From the NCBI RefSeq assembly GCF_030408415.1, contig NZ_CP046976.1:1960372-2024371 (forward strand): DNA of 64,000 bases, written 5' to 3'. This stretch comes from Corynebacterium appendicis CIP 107643. Its GTDB lineage: Bacteria; Actinomycetota; Actinomycetes; Mycobacteriales; Mycobacteriaceae. Below are positions 45,826 through 54,767 of the stretch, one piece after another. The notes below the pieces were generated by a model that saw only the letters and a list, made by a program, of their open reading frames with translations, had not been told where the DNA came from and did not search any database. Position numbers and translations under genes: made by a program. How positions within the stretch are numbered: position 1 is the first letter of the stretch; every line of letters starts with the position of its first letter.

Positions 45826-47844
45826 CTACTTCGTGCTGTCGACAGTCCCGGCGCGCTCAGCGGCGGCTGCCGCATCAGCCGGCGCCGTGATGGGCAGTTC
45901 CTTCGCGGCCTTGGCGGTGCGCTTGTAGATGAACGCGATGGCGGCGACGAAGAGGACGACGCCGACCAGCGTGGTCCAGGCGTTCTCCTCGAAGATCTCC
46001 AGCGGGCTCTCCCCCTGGGCAGTGGCGATGATGCCGGCATTGACCACGCCGAACAGGGACTCGCCGACGATGAGGCCGGTGGCGCCCAGGGTGCCCATGC
46101 GGATCGCGGACTCAGGGTTGCGCTGGTGGGAGGCCCAGCGGTTGTAGAAGTGGCCGATGGCGGCACCGATCGGGACCATCACAGTGACGCTGACCGGCAA
46201 GTACATGCCCATGCCAACAGCCAGCGGCGGCAGGGAGTACTTCTTGTCGGTGGTGGCGGTGAGGATCTCGTCGATGATGATCACGACGCTGCCGATGGCG
46301 GCGCCGAGGAAGATGAGGTTCCAGTTCAGGGAGTCGTCGAAAATACCGGTGGCGACAGAGGACATGAGCACTGCCTGCGGGGCAGCGAGCGCGTCGGGGC
46401 CGGCGCCTTCCATGCCGTCGAAGCCGAAGCCGGTCAGCATCAGCTGGAGCACGGGCGGAATCACCAGCGAACCGAAAACGACACCGATGACGAGAGCGAC
46501 CTGCTGCTTCCACGGTGTGGCGCCGACGAGCTGGCCGGTCTTCAGGTCCTGCAGGTTGTCGTTGGAGATCGTGGCGATGCCGAAGACGATCGCGGCGGTG
46601 AACAGCGTGTAGGCCACCAGGGAGGACGCGGACGCGTCAGTACCCGCGGTGAAAGCGGCGATGAGCAGAGCAGACGCGATCACCGCGATGATGCCCACCG
46701 AGGAAATCGGCGAGTTCGACGCACCGATCAGGCCAGCCATGTAACCGCAGACCGAGGCGATCACCAAGCCGGCGATGAGGATGAACAGGACAGAGATCGT
46801 CGTCAAAGCGAAGGCGTGCTGGTGAATATCGGTGTCGCGCTGGAAGTCCCAGAGCAGGAAGCCGATCGGGATCATGGACACCAAGATGACTGTGGAGACG
46901 ATCGGGAACGGTATGTCCTGCTCCGTCACGTCGACCTCTGTGCCGGCGGCGCGCTTGCGCGAGCTGGACAGGGAGGCGCTGACCCCCTTGACCACCGGAC
47001 CGGTGATCTTGATCAGGGTCCACAGTGCGGCGACGGCCATGGTGCCCACGCCGATGAAGCGGATCTCGGAGGCGAAGGTGGTGGAGACGATCTCGGAGAG
47101 ATCGGCGACGGAACCGTCGACAATCGACGACGTGCGCCACGGAAGAAGAATGAAGAAGGAGATGACCACACCGGTGAGCATGGCGATGCCGACCGTCATG
47201 CCCACGAGGTGGCCCACGCCGATGAGCGCGAGGGAGAGCGAGCCGCCCAACATCGTCGCGCCCTTGGCGAATTTGAAGGTGCCCGCGATCTCGCTGGCAG
47301 CCGCCTTCATCGCGGCGAGCAGGCCGTAGAACGCGGAGACGATGCCGCCGATGACGATGGTGCGCAGACCCTTGACGTTCTCCTCGTTATTCGGGTCGCC
47401 GTCGCCGACGCGCAGCACCTCGGCTGCTGCCACGCCCTCCGGATACGGCAGGTCGGAGCCGGTGACCAGCGCGCGGCGCAGCGGCACCGAGAACATCACG
47501 CCCAGCGTGCCGCCGAGCGCGCACACCAGCGCCGTCGTCCAGAACGGGAAGCCCTGCCAGTAGCCGATCATCACCAGACCCGGCAGCACGAAGATGATCG
47601 CAGACAGCGTGCCCGCCGCCGACGCGATCGTCTGCACAATGTTGTTCTCCTTCACATTGTGCCCGGCAAATTTGCGCAGCACCGCCATCGAAATGACGGC
47701 CGCAGGAATGGACGTCGCGAACGTCAGGCCCACTTTCAGGCCCAGGTACACATTCGCCGCGGTGAACACGAGCGTGATCAAACCGCCGATGATGATGCCG
47801 CGCAGTGTGAGCTCGCGCAGTTGCGTCCCGTTATCCATTTCCAA
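45826..47844 (-). CDS. oligopeptide transporter, OPT family
   Basis: A polytopic membrane protein of 672 aa with about 15 hydrophobic segments. The first half contains VYLGLKVGLTFATSIPAAVI, PYPEGVAAAEVLR and GIVSAFYGLL, the second QLVGATPWKQQVALVIGVV and PLAVGMGMYLPVSVTV; these are OPT signatures. The substrate may be a peptide or a metal chelate. It stands alone downstream of nothing on the same strand except the small frame at 47963. Confidence 0.92.
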   Translation of the reverse strand: MEMDNGTQLRELTLRGIIIGGLITLVFTAANVYLGLKVGLTFATSIPAAVISMAVLRKFAGHNVKENNIVQTIASAAGTLSAIIFVLPGLVMIGYWQGFPFWTTALVCALGGTLGVMFSVPLRRALVTGSDLPYPEGVAAAEVLRVGDGDPNNEENVKGLRTIVIGGIVSAFYGLLAAMKAAASEIAGTFKFAKGATMLGGSLSLALIGVGHLVGMTVGIAMLTGVVISFFILLPWRTSSIVDGSVADLSEIVSTTFASEIRFIGVGTMAVAALWTLIKITGPVVKGVSASLSSSRKRAAGTEVDVTEQDIPFPIVSTVILVSMIPIGFLLWDFQRDTDIHQHAFALTTISVLFILIAGLVIASVCGYMAGLIGASNSPISSVGIIAVIASALLIAAFTAGTDASASSLVAYTLFTAAIVFGIATISNDNLQDLKTGQLVGATPWKQQVALVIGVVFGSLVIPPVLQLMLTGFGFDGMEGAGPDALAAPQAVLMSSVATGIFDDSLNWNLIFLGAAIGSVVIIIDEILTATTDKKYSLPPLAVGMGMYLPVSVTVMVPIGAAIGHFYNRWASHQRNPESAIRMGTLGATGLIVGESLFGVVNAGIIATAQGESPLEIFEENAWTTLVGVVLFVAAIAFIYKRTAKAAKELPITAPADAAAAAERAGTVDSTK

Positions 47845-47944
47845 CCTTTCTCACGGTGTAATGGCAGGAACATTACTCTGCCGCCAACAACGGTTGAAAA
47901 CTGGAACGATCTATGCGGGCCAGGGGTTTTGACCGGCCACGCGC

Positions 47945-47955
47945 CGTCGATAAGC
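47945..47955 (+). repeat. CGTCGATAAGC element, intergenic copy
   Basis: A copy of the dispersed 11-mer 8 bp beyond the stop of the small membrane-protein frame; AGGGG lies 17 bp before it. Confidence 0.9.
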
Positions 47956-47962
47956 GTTGCCC

Positions 47963-48361
47963 CTAGAACTCGCTGTGGAACCTGCCGCTCTTTCTGCGCA
48001 CGACCACCACGGGCCTCGGCTGCGGGAGCCAGTAGCGGAAATAGCGCTCCTTCATGTGTGCGATTGCCGCTTGATGTCTTTGGGCAGGCCGATCGCCTCG
48101 CCACACTAGCCGAACGGCAGCTCCTCCCCCGACAGCATGCGCGCGACCTTTCGGTTCTGCATCGGGTCCTCGTTGCCTTTCCAGCGCGCGTTCTTGTCCA
48201 CAGAGATGTCCACGGCGACCATGCTCCCGCTTGACGACGGGGTCGAACAGGTTCCTGACATACGGCCACGCGATCTGCACGACCAGCGAGACGAGCAAAA
48301 GGGTCAGGACGACCGTTTTGAACGGATCCTCCGCCATGTGCCCCGCGAACCATTCCGTCAC
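47963..48361 (-). CDS. small membrane protein frame, possibly decayed
   Basis: A GTG start gives 132 aa: MTEWFAGHMAEDPF, a membrane helix (TVVLTLLLVSLVVQIAW), then a basic region of poor quality and an end KERYFRYWLPQPRPVVVV that again looks like protein. A second frame inside it (48106-48222, ATG after CGGGAG, 38 aa, VAVDISVDKNARWKGNEDP) reads better in the middle. This may be two overlapping small genes or one gene with compensating frameshifts. No family was recognised. Confidence 0.4.
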   Translation of the reverse strand: MTEWFAGHMAEDPFKTVVLTLLLVSLVVQIAWPYVRNLFDPVVKREHGRRGHLCGQERALERQRGPDAEPKGRAHAVGGGAAVRLVWRGDRPAQRHQAAIAHMKERYFRYWLPQPRPVVVVRRKSGRFHSEF

Positions 48362-48451
48362 CTCACGCACCCCCCTAGGTCGATGTAGCGCCGATGCTAC
48401 AAGGCAGACGCGCCGCGCACCGCGGATTCGGGCGCTGGTACGTTCGAGCTC

Positions 48452-49837
48452 ATGAGCACTTTTGAACCGAACCGCGAACGGATTTTCAACGACCTTTCCG
48501 CACTCGTGTCCTTCAATTCGCCCCACTCCGTGCCGGAGCTCGCCGAGCAGCACGCCGGCGCCGCCGACTGGGTCGCAAGCGCCTTGGCCGAGCGCGGCCT
48601 CGAGGTCGAGCGCCACGCCACCGTGGACAACGCCGACGCGATCATCGCCCGCAAGCACGTCAGCGACGACGCCCCGACCGTCCTCCTTTACTCCCACTAC
48701 GACGTCGTCCCGGCCGGCGACCCGGCAGCCTGGACCGCGGACCCGTTCACGCTCACCGAGCGCGACGGCCGCTGGTACGGCCGCGGCGCCGCCGACTGCA
48801 AGGGCAACGTCGCGATGCACCTTGAGGCACTTCGGCTTATCGACGAAGCCGGCGGCACCGACGCCAACCTCGTCGTCCTCGTCGAGGGCTCCGAGGAGCT
48901 CGGCGGCGGTGGTCTGGAGAATCTGATCGAGGAGAAGCCGGAACTGTTCGCAGCCGACATCATTCTCATCGCCGACTCCGGCAACGTCACCGTGGGCACC
49001 CCGACCCTGACCACCGCTCTGCGCGGCGGCGCCCAGCTCAAGGTCACGGTGGAGACCCTCCGCGGCGCCATCCACTCCGGCACCTTCGGCGGCCCCGCCC
49101 CGGACCCGGTCGCCGCCCTCATCCGCACGCTCGATTCGCTCCGCGACGAGACTGGCCGCACCACCATCGACGGCCTGGGCGACGCCCTTTCCGCCACCTG
49201 GCCCGGTCAGCCCTACGACACCGAAGCCTTCCGCAAGGACGCCGGCGTCCTCGACGGCGTCTCCCTCATGGGCGACATCGACTCTGGCGGCGAGAACGCC
49301 GCCGACATGGTGTGGGCCCGCCCCGCCGTCACCGTCATTGGCTTCACCTCCACCCCGGTCGACGAGGCCGTCAACGCCATCATCCCCCGCGCCGAAGCCC
49401 AGCTGAACCTCCGCGTCCCCGCTGGCATGGACCCCGCCGCGGCCGCCGAGGCCCTGAAGAAGCACATCATCGACCACACCCCCTGGGGCGCCAAGGTCGA
49501 GGTGGAGATCTTCGACGTCAACCACGGCTTCGCTACCGACCCGTCCCGCCCGGCCATCGCCCTCCTCGGCGAGTGCCTCGAGGAGGCGTACAAGGAGGCA
49601 CCCGCTTCCGCCGCCCCCGGCGGCGTGTCCAACGACCTCGTTTCCGTCGGTTCCGGCGGCTCCATCCCCCTGACCGCCAAGCTGCAGGAGCACTACCCCG
49701 ACGCCGCCATCGCCATGTACGGCGTCGAGGACAACAACGCCGGCATCCACTCCGTCGACGAGTCCGTGCACCCGTTCGAGATCGAGCGCGTGGCCGTCGC
49801 CGAGGCGAAGTTCCTCCAGCGTGTCACCTCGCTGTAA
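48452..49837 (+). CDS. M20-family dipeptidase/metallopeptidase
   Basis: A zinc-dependent peptidase of 461 aa, probably cytoplasmic. Metal ligands appear in LLYSHYDVVP (His, Asp), GRGAADCKGN (Asp), EGSEELGG (Glu-Glu) and near the end GVEDNNAGIHSVDE (His). A dimerisation domain fills the middle (about residues 190-340). The substrate may be a dipeptide; DapE activity is less likely because the characteristic residues differ. One CGTCGATAAGC copy encodes LID. Element D follows as its terminator. Confidence 0.9.
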   Translation: MSTFEPNRERIFNDLSALVSFNSPHSVPELAEQHAGAADWVASALAERGLEVERHATVDNADAIIARKHVSDDAPTVLLYSHYDVVPAGDPAAWTADPFTLTERDGRWYGRGAADCKGNVAMHLEALRLIDEAGGTDANLVVLVEGSEELGGGGLENLIEEKPELFAADIILIADSGNVTVGTPTLTTALRGGAQLKVTVETLRGAIHSGTFGGPAPDPVAALIRTLDSLRDETGRTTIDGLGDALSATWPGQPYDTEAFRKDAGVLDGVSLMGDIDSGGENAADMVWARPAVTVIGFTSTPVDEAVNAIIPRAEAQLNLRVPAGMDPAAAAEALKKHIIDHTPWGAKVEVEIFDVNHGFATDPSRPAIALLGECLEEAYKEAPASAAPGGVSNDLVSVGSGGSIPLTAKLQEHYPDAAIAMYGVEDNNAGIHSVDESVHPFEIERVAVAEAKFLQRVTSL

Positions 49838-49890
49838 GTCGGGCTAGGGTGCCGCGCCCCGCCGGCCACGGCAACAGTCGGCTACGGCAC

Positions 49891-49960
49891 AAACCCAGCT
49901 ACTTAGACCCAGCTAATTGCCCTAAAACCGGTGAATAGCTGGATCCAGGTAGCTGGGTTT
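49891..49960. repeat. 70-bp palindromic element D, likely terminator
   Basis: Outer arms AAACCCAGCTAC / GTAGCTGGGTTT are perfect, and the repeat continues with mismatches to a loop GCCCTAAAACCGGTG. A TTTT end on the plus strand suits termination of the peptidase gene. Confidence 0.75.
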
Positions 49961-50041
49961 TCATTGCGTGGCCGCAGCTGCCCGAACTGGCGCAATCTGG
50001 ACCCCGCGGCGAGACCGCGAAAACTAATTTCTCGAAATGTG

Positions 50042-50071
50042 TTGCGCATCACGCTTTACGTTGGCTAGTCT
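50042..50071 (+). promoter_or_regulatory. promoter of the leucine leader
   Basis: TTGCGC and TAGTCT are separated by 18 nt. The -10 box ends exactly 7 nt before the ATG of the leader peptide, so that peptide would be made from a leaderless start. Confidence 0.55.
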
Positions 50072-50078
50072 CAGACAC

Positions 50079-50153
50079 ATGCGAAAGCCGATTCTTCTAC
50101 GAGCCCTAGTACTCAAGGTGGTACTAGAGGCCACCGACCCCAACGCGGAGTAA
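50079..50153 (+). CDS. leucine-rich leader peptide (attenuator)
   Basis: A 24-aa frame with five leucine codons within twelve codons, three of them the rare CTA (residues 6, 7, 10, 12 and 16, in PILLRALVLKVVLEA). It begins 7 nt after a -10 box. The codons lie in a hairpin CTAGTAC / GTACTAG, and further GC-rich hairpins follow (ACCGACTC pairs with GAGTCGGT at 50153-50210). This is the form of a leucine-responsive attenuator. No clear T-rich terminator follows, so control may also act on translation. Confidence 0.7.
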   Translation: MRKPILLRALVLKVVLEATDPNAE

Positions 50154-50252
50154 CCGACTCCCCGCGGCGTGGGGCAGTGGTCGTTAACCACCCAGTACAG
50201 CGAGTCGGTACACCCCACACAATCACCGCGAAACGTAGAAGGACACGTGACC

Positions 50253-50870
50253 GTGTTTCACACCTCGACTCAGCACACCCAGCGCACCCAGAATTCCGGC
50301 AACCAGACTCGTACCACCGCAACTTCCACCGCAACCACCTCGGAGTTTGTCGGCAACGGCTTCACTACCACCCAGAACAACGCTCCCCAACGGACCCGCA
50401 CGGAAGAGCGCGACCCGTTCCAGATCCGCTTCGATTCCCAGCGCCGCCTGCCGCGCGAGCTGCGCGAAGAGGCCATGGGCATGAACTGGACGCTCTTCAG
50501 TGCGACGTACGCGCCGACGCCGACGGTCAAGATCGCAGACATCGAGGCCCGTCGCGACCACTGGTGTTACACCACCTACTCGGCGAATATCACGCGCACG
50601 TCGAAGACGTTCCCGCCGGAGACGACGCACCACGAGGTCGCCACGTCGGGTCCGGCGCACGCGTTCGGGGCGATGCTTGCCGACGCAGGCCGCTACGTCG
50701 AGATCCTCGAATTCCACCAATTCACTCTGCACGAGGCCACGTTCACCGCCATCAAAGTCGCTCACCAAATCAACGAGAGCGACACCGCGTGGGCGATCGG
50801 GTTCGGTGCGACGAGCGAGACATCGATCGCCGCCGCGATGGCCTCGGGCGCACAGCGCATCTACGGCTAA
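50253..50870 (+). CDS. stand-alone LeuA regulatory (dimerisation) domain protein
   Basis: The GTG at 50253, with AGAAGGA 9 nt upstream, gives about 205 aa. After a Thr/Gln-rich start (to residue 55) comes a domain with FRLPRELREE-like text (RRLPRELREEAMGMNW) and an end resembling the leucine-binding domain of isopropylmalate synthase: ATSGPAHAFGAMLADAG, TFTAIKVAH, WAIGFGATSETSIAAAMAS. No catalytic barrel is present. Together with the leucine leader this suggests a leucine-sensing or LeuA-modulating protein; that role is inference. Confidence 0.6.
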   Translation: MFHTSTQHTQRTQNSGNQTRTTATSTATTSEFVGNGFTTTQNNAPQRTRTEERDPFQIRFDSQRRLPRELREEAMGMNWTLFSATYAPTPTVKIADIEARRDHWCYTTYSANITRTSKTFPPETTHHEVATSGPAHAFGAMLADAGRYVEILEFHQFTLHEATFTAIKVAHQINESDTAWAIGFGATSETSIAAAMASGAQRIYG

Positions 50871-50975
50871 CACCGCGGACACAACACTGCGATTAAGAAC
50901 GAGGTGCCGTGCGAATGGAAAAAATTCGCCACGTCACCCCCGAATAAAACTGAGTAGGTAGACTGCAAACGTTGG

Positions 50976-51001
50976 TCGCGCCAGCGATGACGCGCCTTTT
51001 T
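50976..51001 (+). terminator. hairpin with T run before mrpA
   Basis: GCGCCA and TGACGCGC pair around GCGA and are followed by TTTTT. It lies 105 nt after the LeuA-domain gene and could end that transcript. The rest of the 268-bp gap (50871-51138) should hold the mrp promoter; nothing else seen. Confidence 0.5.
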
Positions 51002-51138
51002 GATTTGGTTATACGTTGTTTTCCCAAGTTGGCAGGGTGTTTTCGCGTGCGCGCTGTTGGTTCAAGTGCTGCTTTCCGCATGGGCCAACGCACTCTTGAT
51101 ACCCCGCCGGACACGACACTCGGGAGGGCCGTGACACC

Positions 51139-54100
51139 GTGATCACCCTGCTTCTGGCGCTGATCGCCGCCGCAGCAGCAGCACCGCCATTGCTGCGGAC
51201 GTTTGGGCGTCCGGCATTCGGCCTGCTAGCGCTCGTGCCGGGGCTGGGTTTCGGGTGGCTGGTCTACCAGTTCGCGAACGGCACGTTCAAAGACGGCGGC
51301 GAAATCCAGGCGGCGTATCCCTGGATGCCGGGAATGCACCTCAACCTCGAATTCCGGCTCGACGCGTACGCGGGGCTGTTCGGCCTGATCATCCTGGGCG
51401 TTGGCGCGCTGGTGCTCTTGTACTGCTGGGGGTATTTCAACTCGAACCCGCGGCGGCTGAGCATTTTCGGCGCGGAGCTGACTATGTTCGCGATGGCGAT
51501 GTACGGCCTGGTCATCGCAGACAACTTCCTGATGATGTACATCTTCTGGGAAATCACCTCGGTGCTGTCGTTCCTGCTGGTCTCCTACTACGGCGAACGG
51601 GCGTCGTCGCGCAGGGCGGCGACGCAGGCGCTGTTGGTCACCACGTTCGGCGGACTGGCGATGCTTGTGGGGCTCATTCTCTTCGGCACGCAGACTGGGG
51701 CGTGGAAGATCTCGCAGATCGCCGGAATGACGGATCTGGACCAGATCACGGGCATCACCGCGGCAATCACGCTGATCTTGCTGGGCGCGCTGACGAAGTC
51801 GGCGCAAGCCCCGTTTCACTTCTGGCTCCCGGGTGCGATGGCGGCGCCGACACCGGTGTCGGCATACCTGCACTCCGCTGCCATGGTGAAGGCAGGCATC
51901 TATCTGGTGGGGCGGTTGGCGCCGGACTTCGCGTCGATAAGCGTGTGGCACATTGTGGTGCTGCCTGCCGGCGTGTTCACGATGCTGCTTGGCGGCTGGA
52001 TGGCGCTCAAGCAGCGCGATCTCAAGCTGATTCTCGCCTACGGCACGGTCTCGCAGCTGGGGTTCATGACGGCGGTCGTGGGCGTGGGTTCGCGCGAGGC
52101 GACCATGGCGGGGCTCGCATTGGTCTTCGCGCACTCGCTGTTCAAGGCGGCGCTGTTCATGATCGTCGGCGCGATCGACCACACCTCAGGAACTCGCGAT
52201 ATCCGTGAGCTGTCGGGCCTGGGACGCAAGGAACCGCTGGTCGCCGTGCTGGCGGCGATCGCGGCGGCGTCGATGGCGGGCATCCCGCCACTGTGGGGCT
52301 TCGTCGCGAAGGAAGCGGTGCTCGAAGCCACGCTCCACGAGGAGCTGTTGTACGGCATGCCGCGCAACGTGCTACTCGTAGGTTTCGTGCTCGGCTCCGT
52401 GCTGACCATGACGTATTCGCTGTACTTCCTGTGGGGCGCGTTCGCGCGCAAACCGGGAAAGGAAATGCGCGCAGAGCTTATCGACGGCACCTCCCCCGCC
52501 GTCCGCGACATGCACCCCATCGAATTCCTGCAGTGGGCTCCCCCTGCGGTCCTCGTGCTGCTCACAGTGGTCTTCGGTCTCGTGCCGGCGCCGCTGTCGA
52601 ACCTGTTCAACCAGTACCTGAACGTGCGGTTCCCGGAGGCCGAGCACCAGGACTTGGCGCTGTGGCACGGCGTCACGATCCCGCTGGGCCTGAGTGCCGT
52701 GATCATCGCGGCCGGCGCGGTGATGTTCTGGCAGCGCGAGGTAGTCAAAAAGGCGCAGTTCGAACGACCCGCCCTGGGCGATGCGGATGCGCTATGGGAC
52801 AACATGCTGATAGTGCTGCGGCAGGCGTCGCTACGCCTGACGGCGTCGACTCAGCGCGGTTCGCTGACCATCAACCTCGCGGTGATTTTCAGCGTGCTCA
52901 TGGTAGTTCCGCTGGGTGCGCTGCTCTTCGGAGATAGCGCGGACACGCACATGATCCTGTGGGATAACCCTTGGCAAGGCATGACAGTGGTCGTGATCGC
53001 TAGCGCCGCCGTGGCAGCGACCGTGATCCGGAATCGTCTGTCGCTGATCATTCTGGTCGGGCTCACCGGCTACGGCTCGGCGGTGCTCTTCGCGCTGCAC
53101 GGCGCCCCGGACTTGGCGCTGACGCAGGTGCTGGTGGAGACCCTGGTGATGGTCGTGTTCATGCTGGTCCTGCGCAAGCTTCCCACCGAGATCGACGTGA
53201 AGAAGGACGCCGACGTGCGCATGCGCGCGTGGCTGTCGGTGGGAACAGGCCTGTCCGTCGTCGTGGTCGCGATGGCGGCGATGTCCGCGCGCATGCGCGA
53301 GCCGATTTCGAAGCTCATGCCGGACCTCGCCTACGAGATCGGCCACGGCCGCAATACCGTGAACGTTCTGCTCGTGGACCTGCGCGCGACGGACACCCTG
53401 GGCGAGATCAGCGTGCTGGTCATCGCCGCGACCGGCGTGGCCAGCCTGATCTACCGCACCGAATCCTTCACCCGCGACTCGCGCCGCCCGACGCTGTCCG
53501 CGCGCCGCCCGCGCTGGCTCGCCTCGGGCGTGGAGGGCGAGAAGGCCCAAAACCGCTCGATCATGGTCGACGTGGTCACCCGCCTGCTCTTCCCGGCCAT
53601 GGTGCTGCTTTCCGCCTACTTCTTCTTCTCCGGCCACAACTCCCCCGGTGGTGGCTTCGCCGGTGGCCTAGTCATGGGGCTTGCTCTCACGCTGCGCTAC
53701 CTGGCCGGCGGCCGCGACGAGCTGGAGGAGGCACTGCCGGTCGACCCGTCGAAACTGCTCGGCACCGGTCTGCTGCTCTCCGGAGCGGCAGCCGTCATCC
53801 CAATGTTCCTCGGCCACCCGCCGCTTGCCAGCGGCTACATCGAGCCGGAGCTTCCGCTCATCGGGACCGTCACGGTGCCGTCGGCGCTGCTTTTCGATGC
53901 TGGCGTCTACACCATCGTCATCGGCCTGGTCATGCACATCCTCACCTCACTCGGCAGCCAGATCGACCGCGAAGAGGACCAGCGTAAGGAACGCGCCCGC
54001 GACCGTGCCCGCGCCCTGCAGCGCAAGAACGAGGAGCGCAAGCGCGCCCGCGAAGAGAACGCCCGGCAGCGAGCGGCGGAGCGTGCCGAGCAACGCTCGG

Positions 54101-54276
54101 CGGAGCAACGCGCCGCCGAGCGGTCCTCCGAGCAGGCGGCCGAGCGCATCGCGCAGCGGGTCTCCCAGCGCTCATCGCAAAGACGGTCGCAGAGTTCCGG
54201 CTCCACCAGGCTGAAAGAGCATGAGGGCGGGACGGATGTCGTCGATAAGCGTGCTGAAAATGGAAGGGAGGCGTGA
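51139..54276 (+). CDS. mrpA: Mrp Na+/H+ antiporter subunit A fused to B
   Basis: The largest subunit of the multi-protein cation/proton antiporter, related to complex I NuoL. A GTG start with GGGAGGG 10 nt upstream gives 1045 aa. The N-terminal half has NuoL-like helices (KSAQAPFHFWLPGAMAAPTP). The second half carries the MrpB-type domain with FSGHNSPGGGFAGGL. The last roughly 90 residues are an Arg/Glu/Ala/Gln coil not seen in typical MrpA. Three CGTCGATAAGC copies lie in it (SIS, LID, VDKR). Confidence 0.95.
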   Translation: MITLLLALIAAAAAAPPLLRTFGRPAFGLLALVPGLGFGWLVYQFANGTFKDGGEIQAAYPWMPGMHLNLEFRLDAYAGLFGLIILGVGALVLLYCWGYFNSNPRRLSIFGAELTMFAMAMYGLVIADNFLMMYIFWEITSVLSFLLVSYYGERASSRRAATQALLVTTFGGLAMLVGLILFGTQTGAWKISQIAGMTDLDQITGITAAITLILLGALTKSAQAPFHFWLPGAMAAPTPVSAYLHSAAMVKAGIYLVGRLAPDFASISVWHIVVLPAGVFTMLLGGWMALKQRDLKLILAYGTVSQLGFMTAVVGVGSREATMAGLALVFAHSLFKAALFMIVGAIDHTSGTRDIRELSGLGRKEPLVAVLAAIAAASMAGIPPLWGFVAKEAVLEATLHEELLYGMPRNVLLVGFVLGSVLTMTYSLYFLWGAFARKPGKEMRAELIDGTSPAVRDMHPIEFLQWAPPAVLVLLTVVFGLVPAPLSNLFNQYLNVRFPEAEHQDLALWHGVTIPLGLSAVIIAAGAVMFWQREVVKKAQFERPALGDADALWDNMLIVLRQASLRLTASTQRGSLTINLAVIFSVLMVVPLGALLFGDSADTHMILWDNPWQGMTVVVIASAAVAATVIRNRLSLIILVGLTGYGSAVLFALHGAPDLALTQVLVETLVMVVFMLVLRKLPTEIDVKKDADVRMRAWLSVGTGLSVVVVAMAAMSARMREPISKLMPDLAYEIGHGRNTVNVLLVDLRATDTLGEISVLVIAATGVASLIYRTESFTRDSRRPTLSARRPRWLASGVEGEKAQNRSIMVDVVTRLLFPAMVLLSAYFFFSGHNSPGGGFAGGLVMGLALTLRYLAGGRDELEEALPVDPSKLLGTGLLLSGAAAVIPMFLGHPPLASGYIEPELPLIGTVTVPSALLFDAGVYTIVIGLVMHILTSLGSQIDREEDQRKERARDRARALQRKNEERKRAREENARQRAAERAEQRSAEQRAAERSSEQAAERIAQRVSQRSSQRRSQSSGSTRLKEHEGGTDVVDKRAENGREA

Positions 54277-54767
54277 CCGTGGAAGCGAACCTATTTTTGA
54301 TCATCGCCTCCGGCGTGCTGATCGCGGCGGGCGTGTACCTGATGCTCGACCGCGCGATGACGCGGATGCTGCTCGGCGTGATACTGATCGGCAACGGCGC
54401 GAATTTGCTGCTGCTCCAATCGGGTGGTCAAGCGGGCGCTCCGCCGATCATCGGCCGTGAGTCAATGGCCGCGGACCAGACGGCGGACCCGCTGGCGCAA
54501 GCGATGATTCTGACCGCGATCGTGATCTCGATGGCGATGGTGTCGTTCATCTTGGCGCTGCTCTACAGGCAGTACCGCTACCGCACCGACGACGTCATCG
54601 AGCACGACGCGGAGGACCAGGCGATCGCCGCGCGCCCGGCGACCCCCTCAGCTGCGCCTGATGCGGATGCATCCGACGACCCGGAGACCGGCCGTCTACG
54701 CAGCGGCGGCGACGCATTCGGCCCGCGCTCCTTCGAGGAGCCGCTGAAGGAGGGTGACGATGACTGA
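54273..54767 (+). CDS. mrpC: Mrp antiporter subunit C
   Basis: A NuoK-like membrane subunit of 164 aa with three helices (LFLIIASGVLIAAGVYLML, MLLGVILIGNGANLLLLQ, ILTAIVISMAMVSFILALLY) and an acidic C-terminal tail of about 55 residues. The GTG start overlaps the mrpA stop by 4 bp. Confidence 0.93.
   Translation: MTVEANLFLIIASGVLIAAGVYLMLDRAMTRMLLGVILIGNGANLLLLQSGGQAGAPPIIGRESMAADQTADPLAQAMILTAIVISMAMVSFILALLYRQYRYRTDDVIEHDAEDQAIAARPATPSAAPDADASDDPETGRLRSGGDAFGPRSFEEPLKEGDDD

Noticed and set aside
45754..48234. An 826-codon open frame on the plus strand
   Set aside because: It is opposite the OPT transporter, consists of His/Arg/Asp-rich shadow sequence, and has no ribosome site.
48362..49771. 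The long minus-strand frame opposite the M20 peptidase gene
   Set aside because: Only its last 132 codons, beyond the peptidase gene, look protein-like; the rest is shadow sequence rich in Gly, Val and Asp.
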